From the NCBI RefSeq assembly GCF_009939225.1, contig NZ_JAACJR010000008.1:1175107-1239106 (forward strand): a stretch of 64,000 nucleotides of DNA, in the 5' to 3' direction. The notes below the pieces were generated by a model. The model saw only the letters and a program-made list of their open reading frames with translations. It had not been told where the DNA came from and did no database searches. The stretch's first letter is position 1. Each line of letters starts with the position of its first letter. Shown here piece by piece: positions 1 through 9,606 of the stretch. The DNA is from Sediminibacterium soli (GTDB lineage: Bacteria > Bacteroidota > Bacteroidia > Chitinophagales > Chitinophagaceae). The position numbers and the translations under genes were made by a program.

Positions 1-868
1 CGCTCACAAATTTCTTTGGATCAGGAAAACGTTTTTTATCCCATTCAAAAGTTCCGGGGTAGGATTTGCTTTGCCATCCGGGTTCCAGCCCGATAAAATC
101 CAGCGGGAATCCTTTTTCTTCAAAAGCTTTTGCTTCATTCATTACATCATCCGCATTGTATAAACGCTGTACACGCTGTGTAAATCCCAATCCCCAGCGC
201 GGCGGCAATACGCCGCCGCCGTTGAACAGGTTAAAACGGCGAACGGCTTCCATCGGGGTTGGCCCCGCAAAAAGATATACTTCCACACCTGCGGCCGGCA
301 CCAGCATCTCAACATTATCGGAATACGGACGTGCACTCCAGGTTTTGTCTGTGTTCCTGTCTTTGGCAACGGGCGGGTGTTCGCTGTCAAGCCTTACACC
401 TGTTCCGGCATATACTTTCAGGTAGCGTGCCGTGTTGATGAATACACCATACCCATTGGAGGAAACATAAAAGGGCACCGGCGCATGCGTACGGCCATTG
501 TCTTTTCCCCCGTAATGATCCATATGCAGTTCCAGTATCCTGCCCCGCTGGTGCACGGTCTGGAAGTTCAGACCAAACCCGTATAACTGTTCGTTGCGGT
601 TCAGGGGAAATGTCAGGAAGGTCTTTCCATCCGAAAGCGCACCGGTTATCTGCGCTGGGTTCAGCGGAAACACCGCCTCGCCTATTTCAGCGATCGCGGC
701 GGTATTGGGTACAGCCCCGGAAGCTTTTACCAGATCGTATGGTTCCGGCGAACCGATGACTCCTTTCCATATGCCGGGTGCCAGTTTTGTCCAGCTGATC
801 TTTTGGGCAAACAGACCGATACAGCATAGAAAGAAAAACAGAGTGCAGGTAATTTGTTTCAGGATCAT
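1..868 (-). CDS. GH31-family glycoside hydrolase, N-terminal part (cut by window edge)
   Basis: The frame is open from an ATG at 868 to the window edge, giving the first 289 residues; the C-terminal part lies outside. It begins with a signal peptide ending LFAQ, so the enzyme is exported. The N-terminal beta-sandwich region (FGLNFQTVHQRG, DHYGGKDNGRTHAPVPF) leads into the start of the catalytic barrel (LPPRWGLGFTQR, then FPLDFIGLEPGWQ), the layout of GH31 alpha-glycosidases such as alpha-xylosidase or alpha-glucosidase. The catalytic aspartates would lie beyond the edge, so the substrate is open. It is the last visible gene of the SusC/SusD operon and probably trims an imported or surface-bound glycan. 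Confidence 0.8.
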   Translation of the reverse strand, partial: MILKQITCTLFFFLCCIGLFAQKISWTKLAPGIWKGVIGSPEPYDLVKASGAVPNTAAIAEIGEAVFPLNPAQITGALSDGKTFLTFPLNRNEQLYGFGLNFQTVHQRGRILELHMDHYGGKDNGRTHAPVPFYVSSNGYGVFINTARYLKVYAGTGVRLDSEHPPVAKDRNTDKTWSARPYSDNVEMLVPAAGVEVYLFAGPTPMEAVRRFNLFNGGGVLPPRWGLGFTQRVQRLYNADDVMNEAKAFEEKGFPLDFIGLEPGWQSKSYPGTFEWDKKRFPDPKKFVS

Positions 869-1020
869 AGCGCTGCTGAATATTATGCAAATAAGTTAAT
901 CAGGTTTTCGCGTACGTGCAAATATTGGTCTGTCATTCCGTTATCTGGTGAAACAAAAAGAAACCAGCCGAAGCCGATTTCCTTTTTTACCAACTCGTAT
1001 AGAAAACCCCGAAAAGCCAA

Positions 1021-1746
1021 TTACGGATTTACGGTTGTTACAAACCTGTCTACTGCATGAATGGTTCCATTGGTGGCCAGTATACTGCTGGTTCTGACGT
1101 TCCTGCTCTCATTGATCACAATCGGATAGTCTGAGGTATTGGAAGGCGATGAATTCAGCACTTTCAATTTCATTTTCGAATCGTTGTTCGGATAAAAAGG
1201 ATAGGATGAATTGTACGTCAGTCCTGCGGGCAGGCTGCTGAACGATCCCGCCGGCGCAAGCGTTTTTACTTCCAGCGGGTTAGCCGGAGGTAAGGTATAG
1301 TGATTGTATACGCCGTCGATGATCAGGTAGGAAAGATAGTTCTTCAGGAAGGCTTTGGGATAATCGGTCAGCTTTGTGCCATTCTTTCCGTTCACCTGTA
1401 TGGCGGCGTATATGCCTACATCGGCCAGGTTATTGTTGGTTCGGGTGATGGCTTCCGTATTCAGGAAAATATAGGTTCTGTTCGGTTTGGTATACTCGAG
1501 TGTGTCTATTTCGCTGTAAAGGATCGCATCATAAAATGTCTTCCATATCTGGTCACTGGATACCGTTCCCAGGGCGCGTTTTTTCAGGTAGTCCCAGGCG
1601 CTCATATTCACATGCGCGTCTACGGTATCCATCACCCGGCTATAATCTTTTTGCAGGGCGAGTTTTTTACAGCCCGTCAGCGAAGACAGTGCCGCGGCGC
1701 AGACTGCCGTTAACATCGTTGCGGTAAGTAGGTTTCTGAATTTCAT
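1021..1746 (-). CDS. Fasciclin-like (FAS1) lipoprotein
   Basis: 241 residues with a lipoprotein signal peptide ending LTGC, lipidated Cys at about residue 26. The body resembles a divergent FAS1 domain: an early YIFLNTEAITR stretch and a C-terminal NGTIHAVDRFV, which matches the NGxIHxID box that closes fasciclin domains. FAS1 lipoproteins are often found behind SusD genes in Bacteroidota and may bind glycan or other surface proteins; that role is inferred from context. It starts 14 nt after the SusD stop codon, so it is in the same operon. Domain assignment is moderate because only the terminal box is clear. Confidence 0.65.
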   Translation of the reverse strand: MKFRNLLTATMLTAVCAAALSSLTGCKKLALQKDYSRVMDTVDAHVNMSAWDYLKKRALGTVSSDQIWKTFYDAILYSEIDTLEYTKPNRTYIFLNTEAITRTNNNLADVGIYAAIQVNGKNGTKLTDYPKAFLKNYLSYLIIDGVYNHYTLPPANPLEVKTLAPAGSFSSLPAGLTYNSSYPFYPNNDSKMKLKVLNSSPSNTSDYPIVINESRNVRTSSILATNGTIHAVDRFVTTVNP

Positions 1747-1760
1747 ATGCAGCAGTTGAA

Positions 1761-3290
1761 TTAGTTATAGGATGGGTTCTGTACCAGTTTTTTATTGTCT
1801 TCCAGCACCGTTCTGTAGATAGGCCAGAGTATTTTATTCATATCCGTGCCGAAACCGGTCTGCGGTGTGCCCAGTCTTGCCTGCCGTTGTTTCAGTACCG
1901 GATCCATCACGGTTGTTACCGTGCCGGTCCTTACCAGGTCAAACCAGCGTTTCCCTTCCCCATACAGTTCCCAGCGGCGTTCGGTGAGTATGGTGTTCTC
2001 CATATTGGCCGCGCTTACCGCGGGATCTGTTGCCGCATATGCCGGCAGACCTGCCCGGACACGGATAAAATTGAGGTATTTCAGGGCGTTGGTAAGATCG
2101 CCCGTTTTATTCAGTGCCTCAGCATAGGTAAGGTATACATCGCCCAGCCGGAACATGGTCAGGTATTCGTTGTACTGCAACGCGGGTGTATTGCCTGAGA
2201 ACTGTCCGGTGAGCGGAAGGTATTTCAGCAGTTTGTCGTTATGCCCCAAACCGGTCAGCGTATCGATGGTCTGCGCCACACGGATATCCGATCTTGATTT
2301 TTTCCAGTCGGCAGTAACCGTAGAATCAAATTTTGCCCAGTTGTTGGAGGCCCCCACCGTTACCGGCAAACAGGCGCAGCCATTGGTGGTATAATCCCAG
2401 TGAATGCTCCAGATCGCTTCCCTGCCGCCTGAAGGCGAAAGAAAATTCCTTTTCCAGTCTGCGGTGGCTTCCAGGTCGTTGCCCGATACACCGGCAAACA
2501 CTTTTCCGCCGGATCCTTTGGCGGCAAACAGGCTGGCGATCCATGTTTTCGCTTTCGCGTAATCAGGTAAGATCTTGCCGTCGTGACTCTTCCACATAGC
2601 AATATCGGCGCCGATCGCGCAGATGGCAGCTTCGCCGATATTCCATACAACCGGTGTCTGGTTTTTCTGAATAAGCGAATAGGCTTTATCGATATCCGGC
2701 ACCACCACTTCTTTCATCACATTCACCTTATCGGTTCTTGGCTTCTGATCGGCCTGTGTTACATCAAGGTATGGCTCGGTCCATACCACCGCATCGCCCC
2801 ATACGCGAACGATCTGGAAATAACACAGTGCGCGCATCGCGTAAGCCTGTGCCAGCGCATTGTTCACCGCCGTTGTCGTTGCATTGTTATCGAAAGATGC
2901 CGCCTGCGGAATATACCTGATCGCCATATTGCAGCGACCGATCGTACGGTAGAGACCCGTCCAGTTGGCCGAGGCGTTGCCGGATGTCAGTGTGTTTTGC
3001 GCCAGCTGTTTATACGAGGCACTTGCATACTGGCCATTGTCGTCAAAATTATCCGAGCGCATATCGCCCCAGGAGAAATAGTTACCGGTAAAACCGTTGC
3101 TTCCGTCACCGGTCATCTCCTGCTGAAACGAGGCATATATCCCCGCCAGCGCCGCATTGATATCCTTCAATGACTTGAAGAATTCGTTTGCCGGCACATC
3201 GGTCAATGGTTTCTGGTCCAGGAACTTTGTGCATGCCGTTCCCAGCGTGATGGTTACAATGATCGCTATGCTATAGATACTCTTTTTCAT
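1761..3290 (-). CDS. SusD/RagB-family glycan-binding lipoprotein
   Basis: 509 residues. Lipoprotein signal peptide with lipobox LGTAC, then the usual FLDQKPL start of the mature protein, an N-terminal helical region with ALAGIYASFQ, and the C-terminal family signature ERRWELYGEGKRWFDLVR, ending in QNPSYN. Length is normal for the family. SusD proteins sit on the cell surface as a lid over the SusC transporter and bind the glycan ligand. The gene follows susC by 10 nt and is almost certainly co-transcribed with it. The ligand cannot be read from the sequence. Confidence 0.95.
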   Translation of the reverse strand: MKKSIYSIAIIVTITLGTACTKFLDQKPLTDVPANEFFKSLKDINAALAGIYASFQQEMTGDGSNGFTGNYFSWGDMRSDNFDDNGQYASASYKQLAQNTLTSGNASANWTGLYRTIGRCNMAIRYIPQAASFDNNATTTAVNNALAQAYAMRALCYFQIVRVWGDAVVWTEPYLDVTQADQKPRTDKVNVMKEVVVPDIDKAYSLIQKNQTPVVWNIGEAAICAIGADIAMWKSHDGKILPDYAKAKTWIASLFAAKGSGGKVFAGVSGNDLEATADWKRNFLSPSGGREAIWSIHWDYTTNGCACLPVTVGASNNWAKFDSTVTADWKKSRSDIRVAQTIDTLTGLGHNDKLLKYLPLTGQFSGNTPALQYNEYLTMFRLGDVYLTYAEALNKTGDLTNALKYLNFIRVRAGLPAYAATDPAVSAANMENTILTERRWELYGEGKRWFDLVRTGTVTTVMDPVLKQRQARLGTPQTGFGTDMNKILWPIYRTVLEDNKKLVQNPSYN

Positions 3291-3300
3291 GGTTGCTGTT

Positions 3301-6300
3301 TTAGAAATTAACGTTTACACCCACACCCACTTCCCTGCGTTTGGGATACTTGCCTCCGTCTTCACCGATGGTCAGTCCTCTTGAGGAGAACTCGGGATCG
3401 TACCATGAGTAGTTGGTCCACATCAGCAGGTTGTTGCCATACACATATACACTGGCGCCTTTCAGCTTAACCTTGTTTACCAGTTTGGGCGCGAATGTGT
3501 AATTCAAACGAACGCTCGACAACCGGATAAACGAGCCGTCTTCCACATACAGGCTGTTGTAACCGGTTGATATGCTTCCCCTGTCGTCGCGGCGGTTGAA
3601 ATAGGGATACACGGTTGCATCGCCCTGTTTTCTCCAGGCATACAGAACGGCATCCCATATAGGCGGTGTATAGGTGGAACGGTTCTCGTTCTGCTGGTTT
3701 CTTACCAGGTTATAGATATCGTTTCCAAACTGTCCGTTGATGAATATGTTCAGGGAGATATTTTTGTATCGGAACGTGTTGCTGATACCGAAGAAACGGG
3801 TGGGCAGACCGTTGCCTCCGATCACTTTATCGGTTTCGTCGATGATTCCGTCTTTGTTTACATCCAGCCATTCCGTGTCACCGCCCTGCAGCACAATACC
3901 GTTTCTCTTTAGCTGGTTGATGGTGCCTGTATAGCTTTTCCCGGTGTTATCGGTGTAACCGGTGAATGCTCCGCTGGCATCGAATACCGGGTTCAGTTTG
4001 TTCCAGCTGCCATCGTATGCATTCGACTGGTCGTAAGCATATACACCCAGATTTTTCCAGATATAGAAATCACCCAGTCTTCCTCCTTCCCGGATCAGCC
4101 ATTTGTTTCCGGCGATGAAAGAGGCGCCGCCTGCAAGCTGTTCAATACGCGCATCCTGGAAAGTGAGGTTGGCTGACACATCCCAGGTAAAATTCTTGGT
4201 GGAAACAGGCGTTCCCGTTACGGTAAATTCAAGTCCTGTGTTCCTGATCGAACCCACATTCACCGTTACGGCAGAACCGCCCGATTCCTTGGCCAGTTCA
4301 TCCCTGTACAAAAGATCTTTGGTGAGTTTTGTATAGTAGTCCACCGAGAAAGTCAGTCTTCCCTTGAGGAAAGAAAGGTCGATGCCGTAGTTGTTATCGG
4401 AAGTGGTTTCCCACTGGATGATGTTGTTGCCGAGCGTTGTATTGATACCCGCACCGATCTGCCCGTTATAGTACTGGCCAAAACTCATCACCGTGTACGA
4501 TGCGTAGTTACCGATGGCATCGTTACCCGTTCTTCCGCGGCTGTACCGGAGTTTGCCGTCATACAGCACATCCCTGGTCCAGCTCATGAATTTTTCCTGT
4601 GTAAATCTCCAGGCCGCCGAAACGGAAAAGAAATTACCCCATTTGTTATTGGCGCCGAACCGGGAAGAGCCATCCCGCCGAACGGTTCCCTGTAAAATGT
4701 ATTTGCCATCGTAATTATAATTCACCCTTCCGAAGAAGCTGGCATTGGAGCGCGCCCAGGCGGTGGTGCGGGTTTTGGTAAGGTCAATCAGACCTGCGTT
4801 GGAGGTATTGATATTTTCGGTCACATACTTCGACATGGCAACCGTGTAGTAATCGTTTCTCCATTTATCCGCGCTGAAACCCAGGGTAGCCGCAACGGTG
4901 TGTTTGGATCCGAATTTTTCGTTGTAGTTGAAATAACCCTGCACCTCCCAGTTCACCGTTTTTTCAAAAGTATTGCTGCCCGTGGCATCGCCGGTACCGC
5001 CTGATGTGAGCGAACTTGGCGAGAACTGGTTGTTGGTATTGTTTGTGAGCTGCGCGTTGAACAACGAGGTATACTTAAGCGTTTTGAACAGCTGGTAACT
5101 CAGGGTTGTATTGAACTGCACCACGTAGTTGTTGTCGATATCCCTGTTGAACAGCGCCTGTGCCACCGGGTTTCTTTTCGACTCCACATAACTGGCGTAA
5201 GAGCCATCGGGGCGATAGATGCTGGTCCAGGGATTTCTTTCGAACACCTGTTTGGCAGAGTTGCCTACGGGAATCGTGTTACCGGTTTCCCAGGCAAAAC
5301 TCAGGTTATTGGTCACCGAAAACTTGCCCGCGGTATACCCCACATTGATCTTGGACTGCACACGTTTGATCCAGCTGTTGAGCACGATGGACTGATCGTC
5401 TGTATAGGTAACACCACCATAATAGTTCAATCCGCTTCCGCCTCCGCTGACGCTTACGGATGCCACCTGTTTATGAGCGGTTTTAAAGAGAAGGTCCTGG
5501 TAATCGTTATCGGCATTGAGATAGGGGTTGGTGGAATCCGCGTTATAGCCGCTGTTATTATCGCGGCTGGCGCGGTATGCCCGCAATTCGGCAGCGGTGG
5601 TGGTTCTCAGTTTATGCGCCAGTTTTCCAAACAGGTGATAATAGTTAAGGTTGATACTCGGTTTCCCACCTTTTCCTTTTTTGGTGGTAACCAGTATCAC
5701 GCCGTTGGCGCCTCTTGCACCATAAATAGCGGCCGAGGATGCGTCTTTTAAGATATCGATGGTCTCAATATCTGCGGGGTTCAGGAACCTTCCATTTTCG
5801 CTAAGCACACCGTCAATCACCCAAAGCGGGCCGTTGCCCTCTGCGTTGATCGTGGAGGCGCCCCGTATCTGGATGGTGCCCTGGCCTGCGGGATCGCCGT
5901 TATCGTTTGTGATCAGCACGCCTGCTGCCTGACCCTGCAATGCATCGAACAGTGTAACCGGGTTTTTCTCTGCAATGGCTTTTGCATTCACCTGCGCCGT
6001 AGCGCCTGTGGCATCTTTCTTTTTGGCCAGACCGCCGTAGCCGATCACCACCACGTCTTCCAGGTTAGAGGCAGACTCGTTCAGGACAATATCAATGGCG
6101 CTGCGGTCACCTACTCTTTCTTCCCGGTCGAGATAGCCTACAAAACTGAAACCCAGTACGGCTGCCGGACCGGGTACGGTGAGCGAGAATTTACCATCGG
6201 CATCGCTTACCGTTCCGCCCGAAGCGCTGTTCTTTACCTTCACCGATACACCGGCAACGGGTGCACCTTTTCCGTCGCGGATGGTGCCGTTTACTTTTTT

Positions 6301-6411
6301 TGACTGTGAATAACCGGTTGCTGTACTAAGCAGAATAACAAGCAGCAACAGCATCCGCATCGAGTGATAAAAACTCAAATACGAAGCAGGAGAAACAGAT
6401 CTCTTGTTCAT
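3301..6411 (-). CDS. SusC/RagA-family TonB-dependent outer membrane transporter
   Basis: I use the ATG at 6411, which gives MNKRSVSPASY followed by a hydrophobic signal segment ending GYSQ; the frame extends to an ATG at 6495, but that adds a stretch unlike a signal peptide. Domains in order: CarboxypepD-regulatory-like domain (about residues 40-115), a motif DVVVIGYG, a plug domain carrying IYGARGANGVILVTTKKGK, and a long beta-barrel ending in VGVGVNVNF with a terminal Phe. About 1036 residues, normal for SusC. It imports oligosaccharide using energy from the TonB/ExbB/ExbD system, genes for which lie at 39.5-43.6 kb in this window. Confidence 0.95.
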   Translation of the reverse strand: MNKRSVSPASYLSFYHSMRMLLLLVILLSTATGYSQSKKVNGTIRDGKGAPVAGVSVKVKNSASGGTVSDADGKFSLTVPGPAAVLGFSFVGYLDREERVGDRSAIDIVLNESASNLEDVVVIGYGGLAKKKDATGATAQVNAKAIAEKNPVTLFDALQGQAAGVLITNDNGDPAGQGTIQIRGASTINAEGNGPLWVIDGVLSENGRFLNPADIETIDILKDASSAAIYGARGANGVILVTTKKGKGGKPSINLNYYHLFGKLAHKLRTTTAAELRAYRASRDNNSGYNADSTNPYLNADNDYQDLLFKTAHKQVASVSVSGGGSGLNYYGGVTYTDDQSIVLNSWIKRVQSKINVGYTAGKFSVTNNLSFAWETGNTIPVGNSAKQVFERNPWTSIYRPDGSYASYVESKRNPVAQALFNRDIDNNYVVQFNTTLSYQLFKTLKYTSLFNAQLTNNTNNQFSPSSLTSGGTGDATGSNTFEKTVNWEVQGYFNYNEKFGSKHTVAATLGFSADKWRNDYYTVAMSKYVTENINTSNAGLIDLTKTRTTAWARSNASFFGRVNYNYDGKYILQGTVRRDGSSRFGANNKWGNFFSVSAAWRFTQEKFMSWTRDVLYDGKLRYSRGRTGNDAIGNYASYTVMSFGQYYNGQIGAGINTTLGNNIIQWETTSDNNYGIDLSFLKGRLTFSVDYYTKLTKDLLYRDELAKESGGSAVTVNVGSIRNTGLEFTVTGTPVSTKNFTWDVSANLTFQDARIEQLAGGASFIAGNKWLIREGGRLGDFYIWKNLGVYAYDQSNAYDGSWNKLNPVFDASGAFTGYTDNTGKSYTGTINQLKRNGIVLQGGDTEWLDVNKDGIIDETDKVIGGNGLPTRFFGISNTFRYKNISLNIFINGQFGNDIYNLVRNQQNENRSTYTPPIWDAVLYAWRKQGDATVYPYFNRRDDRGSISTGYNSLYVEDGSFIRLSSVRLNYTFAPKLVNKVKLKGASVYVYGNNLLMWTNYSWYDPEFSSRGLTIGEDGGKYPKRREVGVGVNVNF

Positions 6412-6712
6412 GTGGCAGGCAGTTTTGGCGCCATTTGCATGGCCTTCGTTAGGTTTTGTTTGGCTGATCGGGTGCTGCTGTAACAGCAACGGCACCCAAT
6501 CATGAACCGGTTTCCCGATTCAATGCAAGAAAACCTGTTTTGGGGGTTGCGTCGTTCAGAAAATTATCCGAGTGTTAAGCTATTTTGACACGGGCAAACG
6601 CATAATAACAATGGTGCAACAACTATTGGAAGGAGAACAGCCACATTCCCCAAAGAGAAGATATTTTGTGTCGGTACCTATTGCAAAAAAAATCTTTGCC
6701 ATAAGCAGCCGG
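6412..6712. other. Non-coding gap, presumed SusC promoter and leader
   Basis: About 300 bases between the AraC regulator stop and the chosen SusC start. I see no gene here. It must hold the promoter and leader of the susC-susD operon unless transcription reads through from the regulator, but I could not find a convincing match to the Bacteroidota TAnnTTTG element. Confidence 0.4.
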
Positions 6713-7582
6713 TTATCGCAAAATAAATTCTTTCTGGTAGATCAGGGGACTTTTGCCCGTTATGGCTTTAAAATATTTGTGAAAACTGGTGAAGTTATTA
6801 AAGCCGCTTTCATAGCAGAGCTGTTTAACACTCATGCAATTTTCAATCAGCAGTTTACACGCATAACCTACACGTATCTCGATAAGGAACTGTGAATAGG
6901 TTTTCCGGGTCCTGGATTTGAAATACCTGCAAAAAGAATTCGGGCTCACATTGGCAACAGCTGCGATCTCTTCCAGGGTGATATTGCGCTTAAAATGCCG
7001 CAGGCTGAATTCGTAGATAGCGTTGATGCGATCGCTCTCGGCTTCGGCCAGATCCGGTTTAAAACCGATGGAGGAAAGCGATACCAGCTGCCGGCAATCG
7101 GCAATCGTAGACAAAGCCTCCATGAGCAGCATAATGCGCGTGGGGCCGTCGGCCGACAGCAGCCTTTGCAGGATATCGGCCACCGCTGTTTTTGTTTTAC
7201 CCGTGATCTTCAGTCCGCGTTTGGCTTTTTCCAGGATCATTTTGATATTGAGGGTTTCGGGCAGATCCAAAAAACCGGATCCCCAGAAATCCTCTCCAAA
7301 ATGCGCCACGCGTACATCTGCCCTGGCCTCGCTCGCCGGTTCAAAATACACGTCGTCAAAGCGCCAGTAATGCGGCAGATTGGAGCCCACCAGCAATACA
7401 TCGCCCGACTTGAATCTTTTGATGTTATCTCCTATGAATTGTGTGCCTTCTCCTTTTCTGAAGTGTATCAGTTCCACTTCCGAATGATAATGCCACCGGT
7501 TGTTGATGTAAGGCACCAGGTCCTGCCGGACGGAAAATGAATGACGCGGCTCTCTGGAGACTTTAAGTAATTGAGGTCTCAT
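6713..7582 (-). CDS. AraC-family transcriptional regulator
   Basis: 289 residues. The N-terminal half is a cupin-like ligand domain (YHSEVELIHFRKGEG, then GDVLLVGSNLPHYWR). The C-terminal hundred residues form the paired helix-turn-helix of AraC proteins: ITLEEIAAVANVSPNSFCRYFK, then SVKQLCYESGFNNFTSFHKYFK and TGKSPLIYQ. It lies upstream of susC on the same strand and is divergent from uxaA, so it is well placed to control both halves of the locus, probably in response to a sugar or sugar acid. The effector is not known. Confidence 0.9.
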   Translation of the reverse strand: MRPQLLKVSREPRHSFSVRQDLVPYINNRWHYHSEVELIHFRKGEGTQFIGDNIKRFKSGDVLLVGSNLPHYWRFDDVYFEPASEARADVRVAHFGEDFWGSGFLDLPETLNIKMILEKAKRGLKITGKTKTAVADILQRLLSADGPTRIMLLMEALSTIADCRQLVSLSSIGFKPDLAEAESDRINAIYEFSLRHFKRNITLEEIAAVANVSPNSFCRYFKSRTRKTYSQFLIEIRVGYACKLLIENCMSVKQLCYESGFNNFTSFHKYFKAITGKSPLIYQKEFILR

Positions 7583-7816
7583 TCAGCTTAGTTTACATGC
7601 AATCGTTGGTGCCAGGCTTTGCGGAGCCAATATAGCTTAGTTTTTTTCAAAAAAAATACAACCGCACCTGCCGTTCATCCAAAAACAAGCGCTAAAAGTC
7701 AACCAATCTGATCGGCTAATGATGGTGACGCAACTGCAGATTTTCCTTCGCAATATTTCATATTCAATACCTAACCTATGTTAATATTGTTGAATAGTAA
7801 GACAATTACCGGCAAC

Positions 7817-7828
7817 GAAAACGTTTTC
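7817..7828. promoter_or_regulatory. Perfect 12-bp palindrome upstream of uxaA
   Basis: GAAAACGTTTTC is a perfect 12-bp palindrome with a central CG, the form of LacI-family operators. It lies about 70 nt before the uxaA start in the divergent gap between the AraC gene and uxaA. No LacI gene is visible in the window, so the regulator is unknown and chance is not excluded. Confidence 0.4.
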
Positions 7829-7898
7829 TTAAATTCTTTATTTGTTTCGTAAAAAAGGCTGCTTACATAACCGTATTTTCTTAAAAATAAATGTGCAC

Positions 7899-9560
7899 AT
7901 GAACGATATGGCTGAAGTGTCGGAAAAACCTTTCCTGAAAATCCATCCGCATGATAATGTTCTGGTGGCGCTTACCGATCTGGTCGGGGGCAGTTCGTTT
8001 CTTGTAGAGGACAAACGGGTTGAATTAAAAACAACGATCCGCGCCAAACATAAATTTTTTATCAGCGATATGCATGCCGGCGAAGAGGTAATCATGTATG
8101 GCGTACTGGTTGGCAAGCTGCAGGCAGATATCAGGAGCGGGGAGCTGATGACCACCGATAACACCAAACATGCGGCGGGCCATTATGGGTTCCGGGGAAC
8201 ACAGTATCAATGGACGGCGCCTGATGTATCCGCATTCCGGAACAAAACCTTCAATGGTTATAAACGGGGGGATGGCCGCGTGGGCACGGCCAACTACTGG
8301 CTTTTTATTCCCACCGTATTTTGCGAGAACAGGAACCTGGATGTGATACGCGAGGCCCTATGGAACGAACTGGGCTATGCGGTTACCGACCGGTACAAGC
8401 GCTATACCAGGCAATTGCTGCAGGCATACGATGCAGGAGAAGATATGACAACCCTGGACCTGAATCCTGCCGCTGCGGTAAAGGAAGAACGTTATTTCAA
8501 AAATGTAGACGGCATCAAGTTTCTTACCCACAGCGGTGGCTGCGGAGGCACGCGGCAGGATGCGGCCACGTTAAGCGCCCTGCTTGCTGCCTATGCCGAT
8601 CATCCTAACGTAGGCGGTATTACCGTACTGAGTCTTGGTTGCCAGCACCTGCAGGTATCGCAGTTACTGGACGATATCAAAAAAAGAAATCCCTCTTTTG
8701 ACAAGCCATTGCTGGTTTTTGAACAGCAGGACACCATAAGCGAAGAACAGCTTGTCTGCACCGCTATCCGCGATTCTTTTATCGGGATGACACAGATCAA
8801 CCGGCTGGAACGCACACCCGCGCCGCTGAGCGAATTATGTATCGGTGTGAAATGCGGCGGCAGCGATGGTTTCAGCGGTATTTCAGCCAATCCTGCCGTA
8901 GGCTATGCTTCCGATCTGCTGGTGGCGCTGGGCGGAAAAATATTGCTGGCCGAATTTCCGGAATTATGCGGCGCTGAACAGGAACTGATCGATCGCTGTG
9001 TGACCCGGGAAGCGGCCGACAAGTTCATGCAACTGATGCAGTCGTACCAGGAAACGGCATTGCGTGCAGGTTCCGGTTTTCATATGAACCCCTCGCCGGG
9101 TAATATCAAGGACGGCCTGATCACCGACGCGATAAAATCCACCGGCGCCGCGCGCAAAGGCGGCACTTCGCCCGTTGTTTCCGTATTGGATTATACAGAA
9201 CCGGCGCTTACACCCGGACTGAGTCTTGTGTGCACACCCGGTAATGATGTGGAGGCCACCACCGGCAAAGCCGCATCGGGCGCCACGCTGATCTTATTCA
9301 CCACCGGCTTGGGCACACCCACCGGTAATCCCGTTGCGCCCACCATCAAGCTGTCGACCAATACCAGGCTCTCGAAAAAAATGGCCGATATCATCGATAT
9401 CGATACAGGGGATATCATCAGCGGGAAAAAGACCATCCAGCAAATGGGAGAAGAAATACTGGCGTTCTGCATCAAAGTTGCGGGAGGTGAGATCATTCCG
9501 AAAGCCGTGCAACTGGCGCAGGATGATTTCATACCCTGGAAACGCGGCGTATCGTTATAA
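7899..9560 (+). CDS. uxaA: Altronate dehydratase family protein (UxaA)
   Basis: 553 residues from the ATG at 7899; an upstream in-frame ATG at 7842 adds 19 residues with no family resemblance. The N-terminal 95 residues are a SAF-type domain (HPHDNVLVALTDL). The rest is the UxaA catalytic region, with THSGGCGG, VLSLGCQ, KCGGSDGFSGISANPAVGYASD split across conserved blocks and FTTGLGTPTGNPVAPTIK near the end. UxaA dehydrates D-altronate to 2-keto-3-deoxygluconate in galacturonate breakdown; related enzymes act on other sugar acids. Its position next to the SusC/SusD locus suggests a uronate-bearing glycan. Confidence 0.9.
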   Translation: MNDMAEVSEKPFLKIHPHDNVLVALTDLVGGSSFLVEDKRVELKTTIRAKHKFFISDMHAGEEVIMYGVLVGKLQADIRSGELMTTDNTKHAAGHYGFRGTQYQWTAPDVSAFRNKTFNGYKRGDGRVGTANYWLFIPTVFCENRNLDVIREALWNELGYAVTDRYKRYTRQLLQAYDAGEDMTTLDLNPAAAVKEERYFKNVDGIKFLTHSGGCGGTRQDAATLSALLAAYADHPNVGGITVLSLGCQHLQVSQLLDDIKKRNPSFDKPLLVFEQQDTISEEQLVCTAIRDSFIGMTQINRLERTPAPLSELCIGVKCGGSDGFSGISANPAVGYASDLLVALGGKILLAEFPELCGAEQELIDRCVTREAADKFMQLMQSYQETALRAGSGFHMNPSPGNIKDGLITDAIKSTGAARKGGTSPVVSVLDYTEPALTPGLSLVCTPGNDVEATTGKAASGATLILFTTGLGTPTGNPVAPTIKLSTNTRLSKKMADIIDIDTGDIISGKKTIQQMGEEILAFCIKVAGGEIIPKAVQLAQDDFIPWKRGVSL

Positions 9561-9606
9561 CCAATATTCCGTTCAAAACCGATTTACACCAGCTTATATC
9601 AGCACC

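Noticed and set aside
9334..9606. Longer start for the beta-helix gene reaching into uxaA
   Set aside because: That part overlaps the clearly coding uxaA frame and lacks a signal peptide; the ATG at 9607 gives a clean one.
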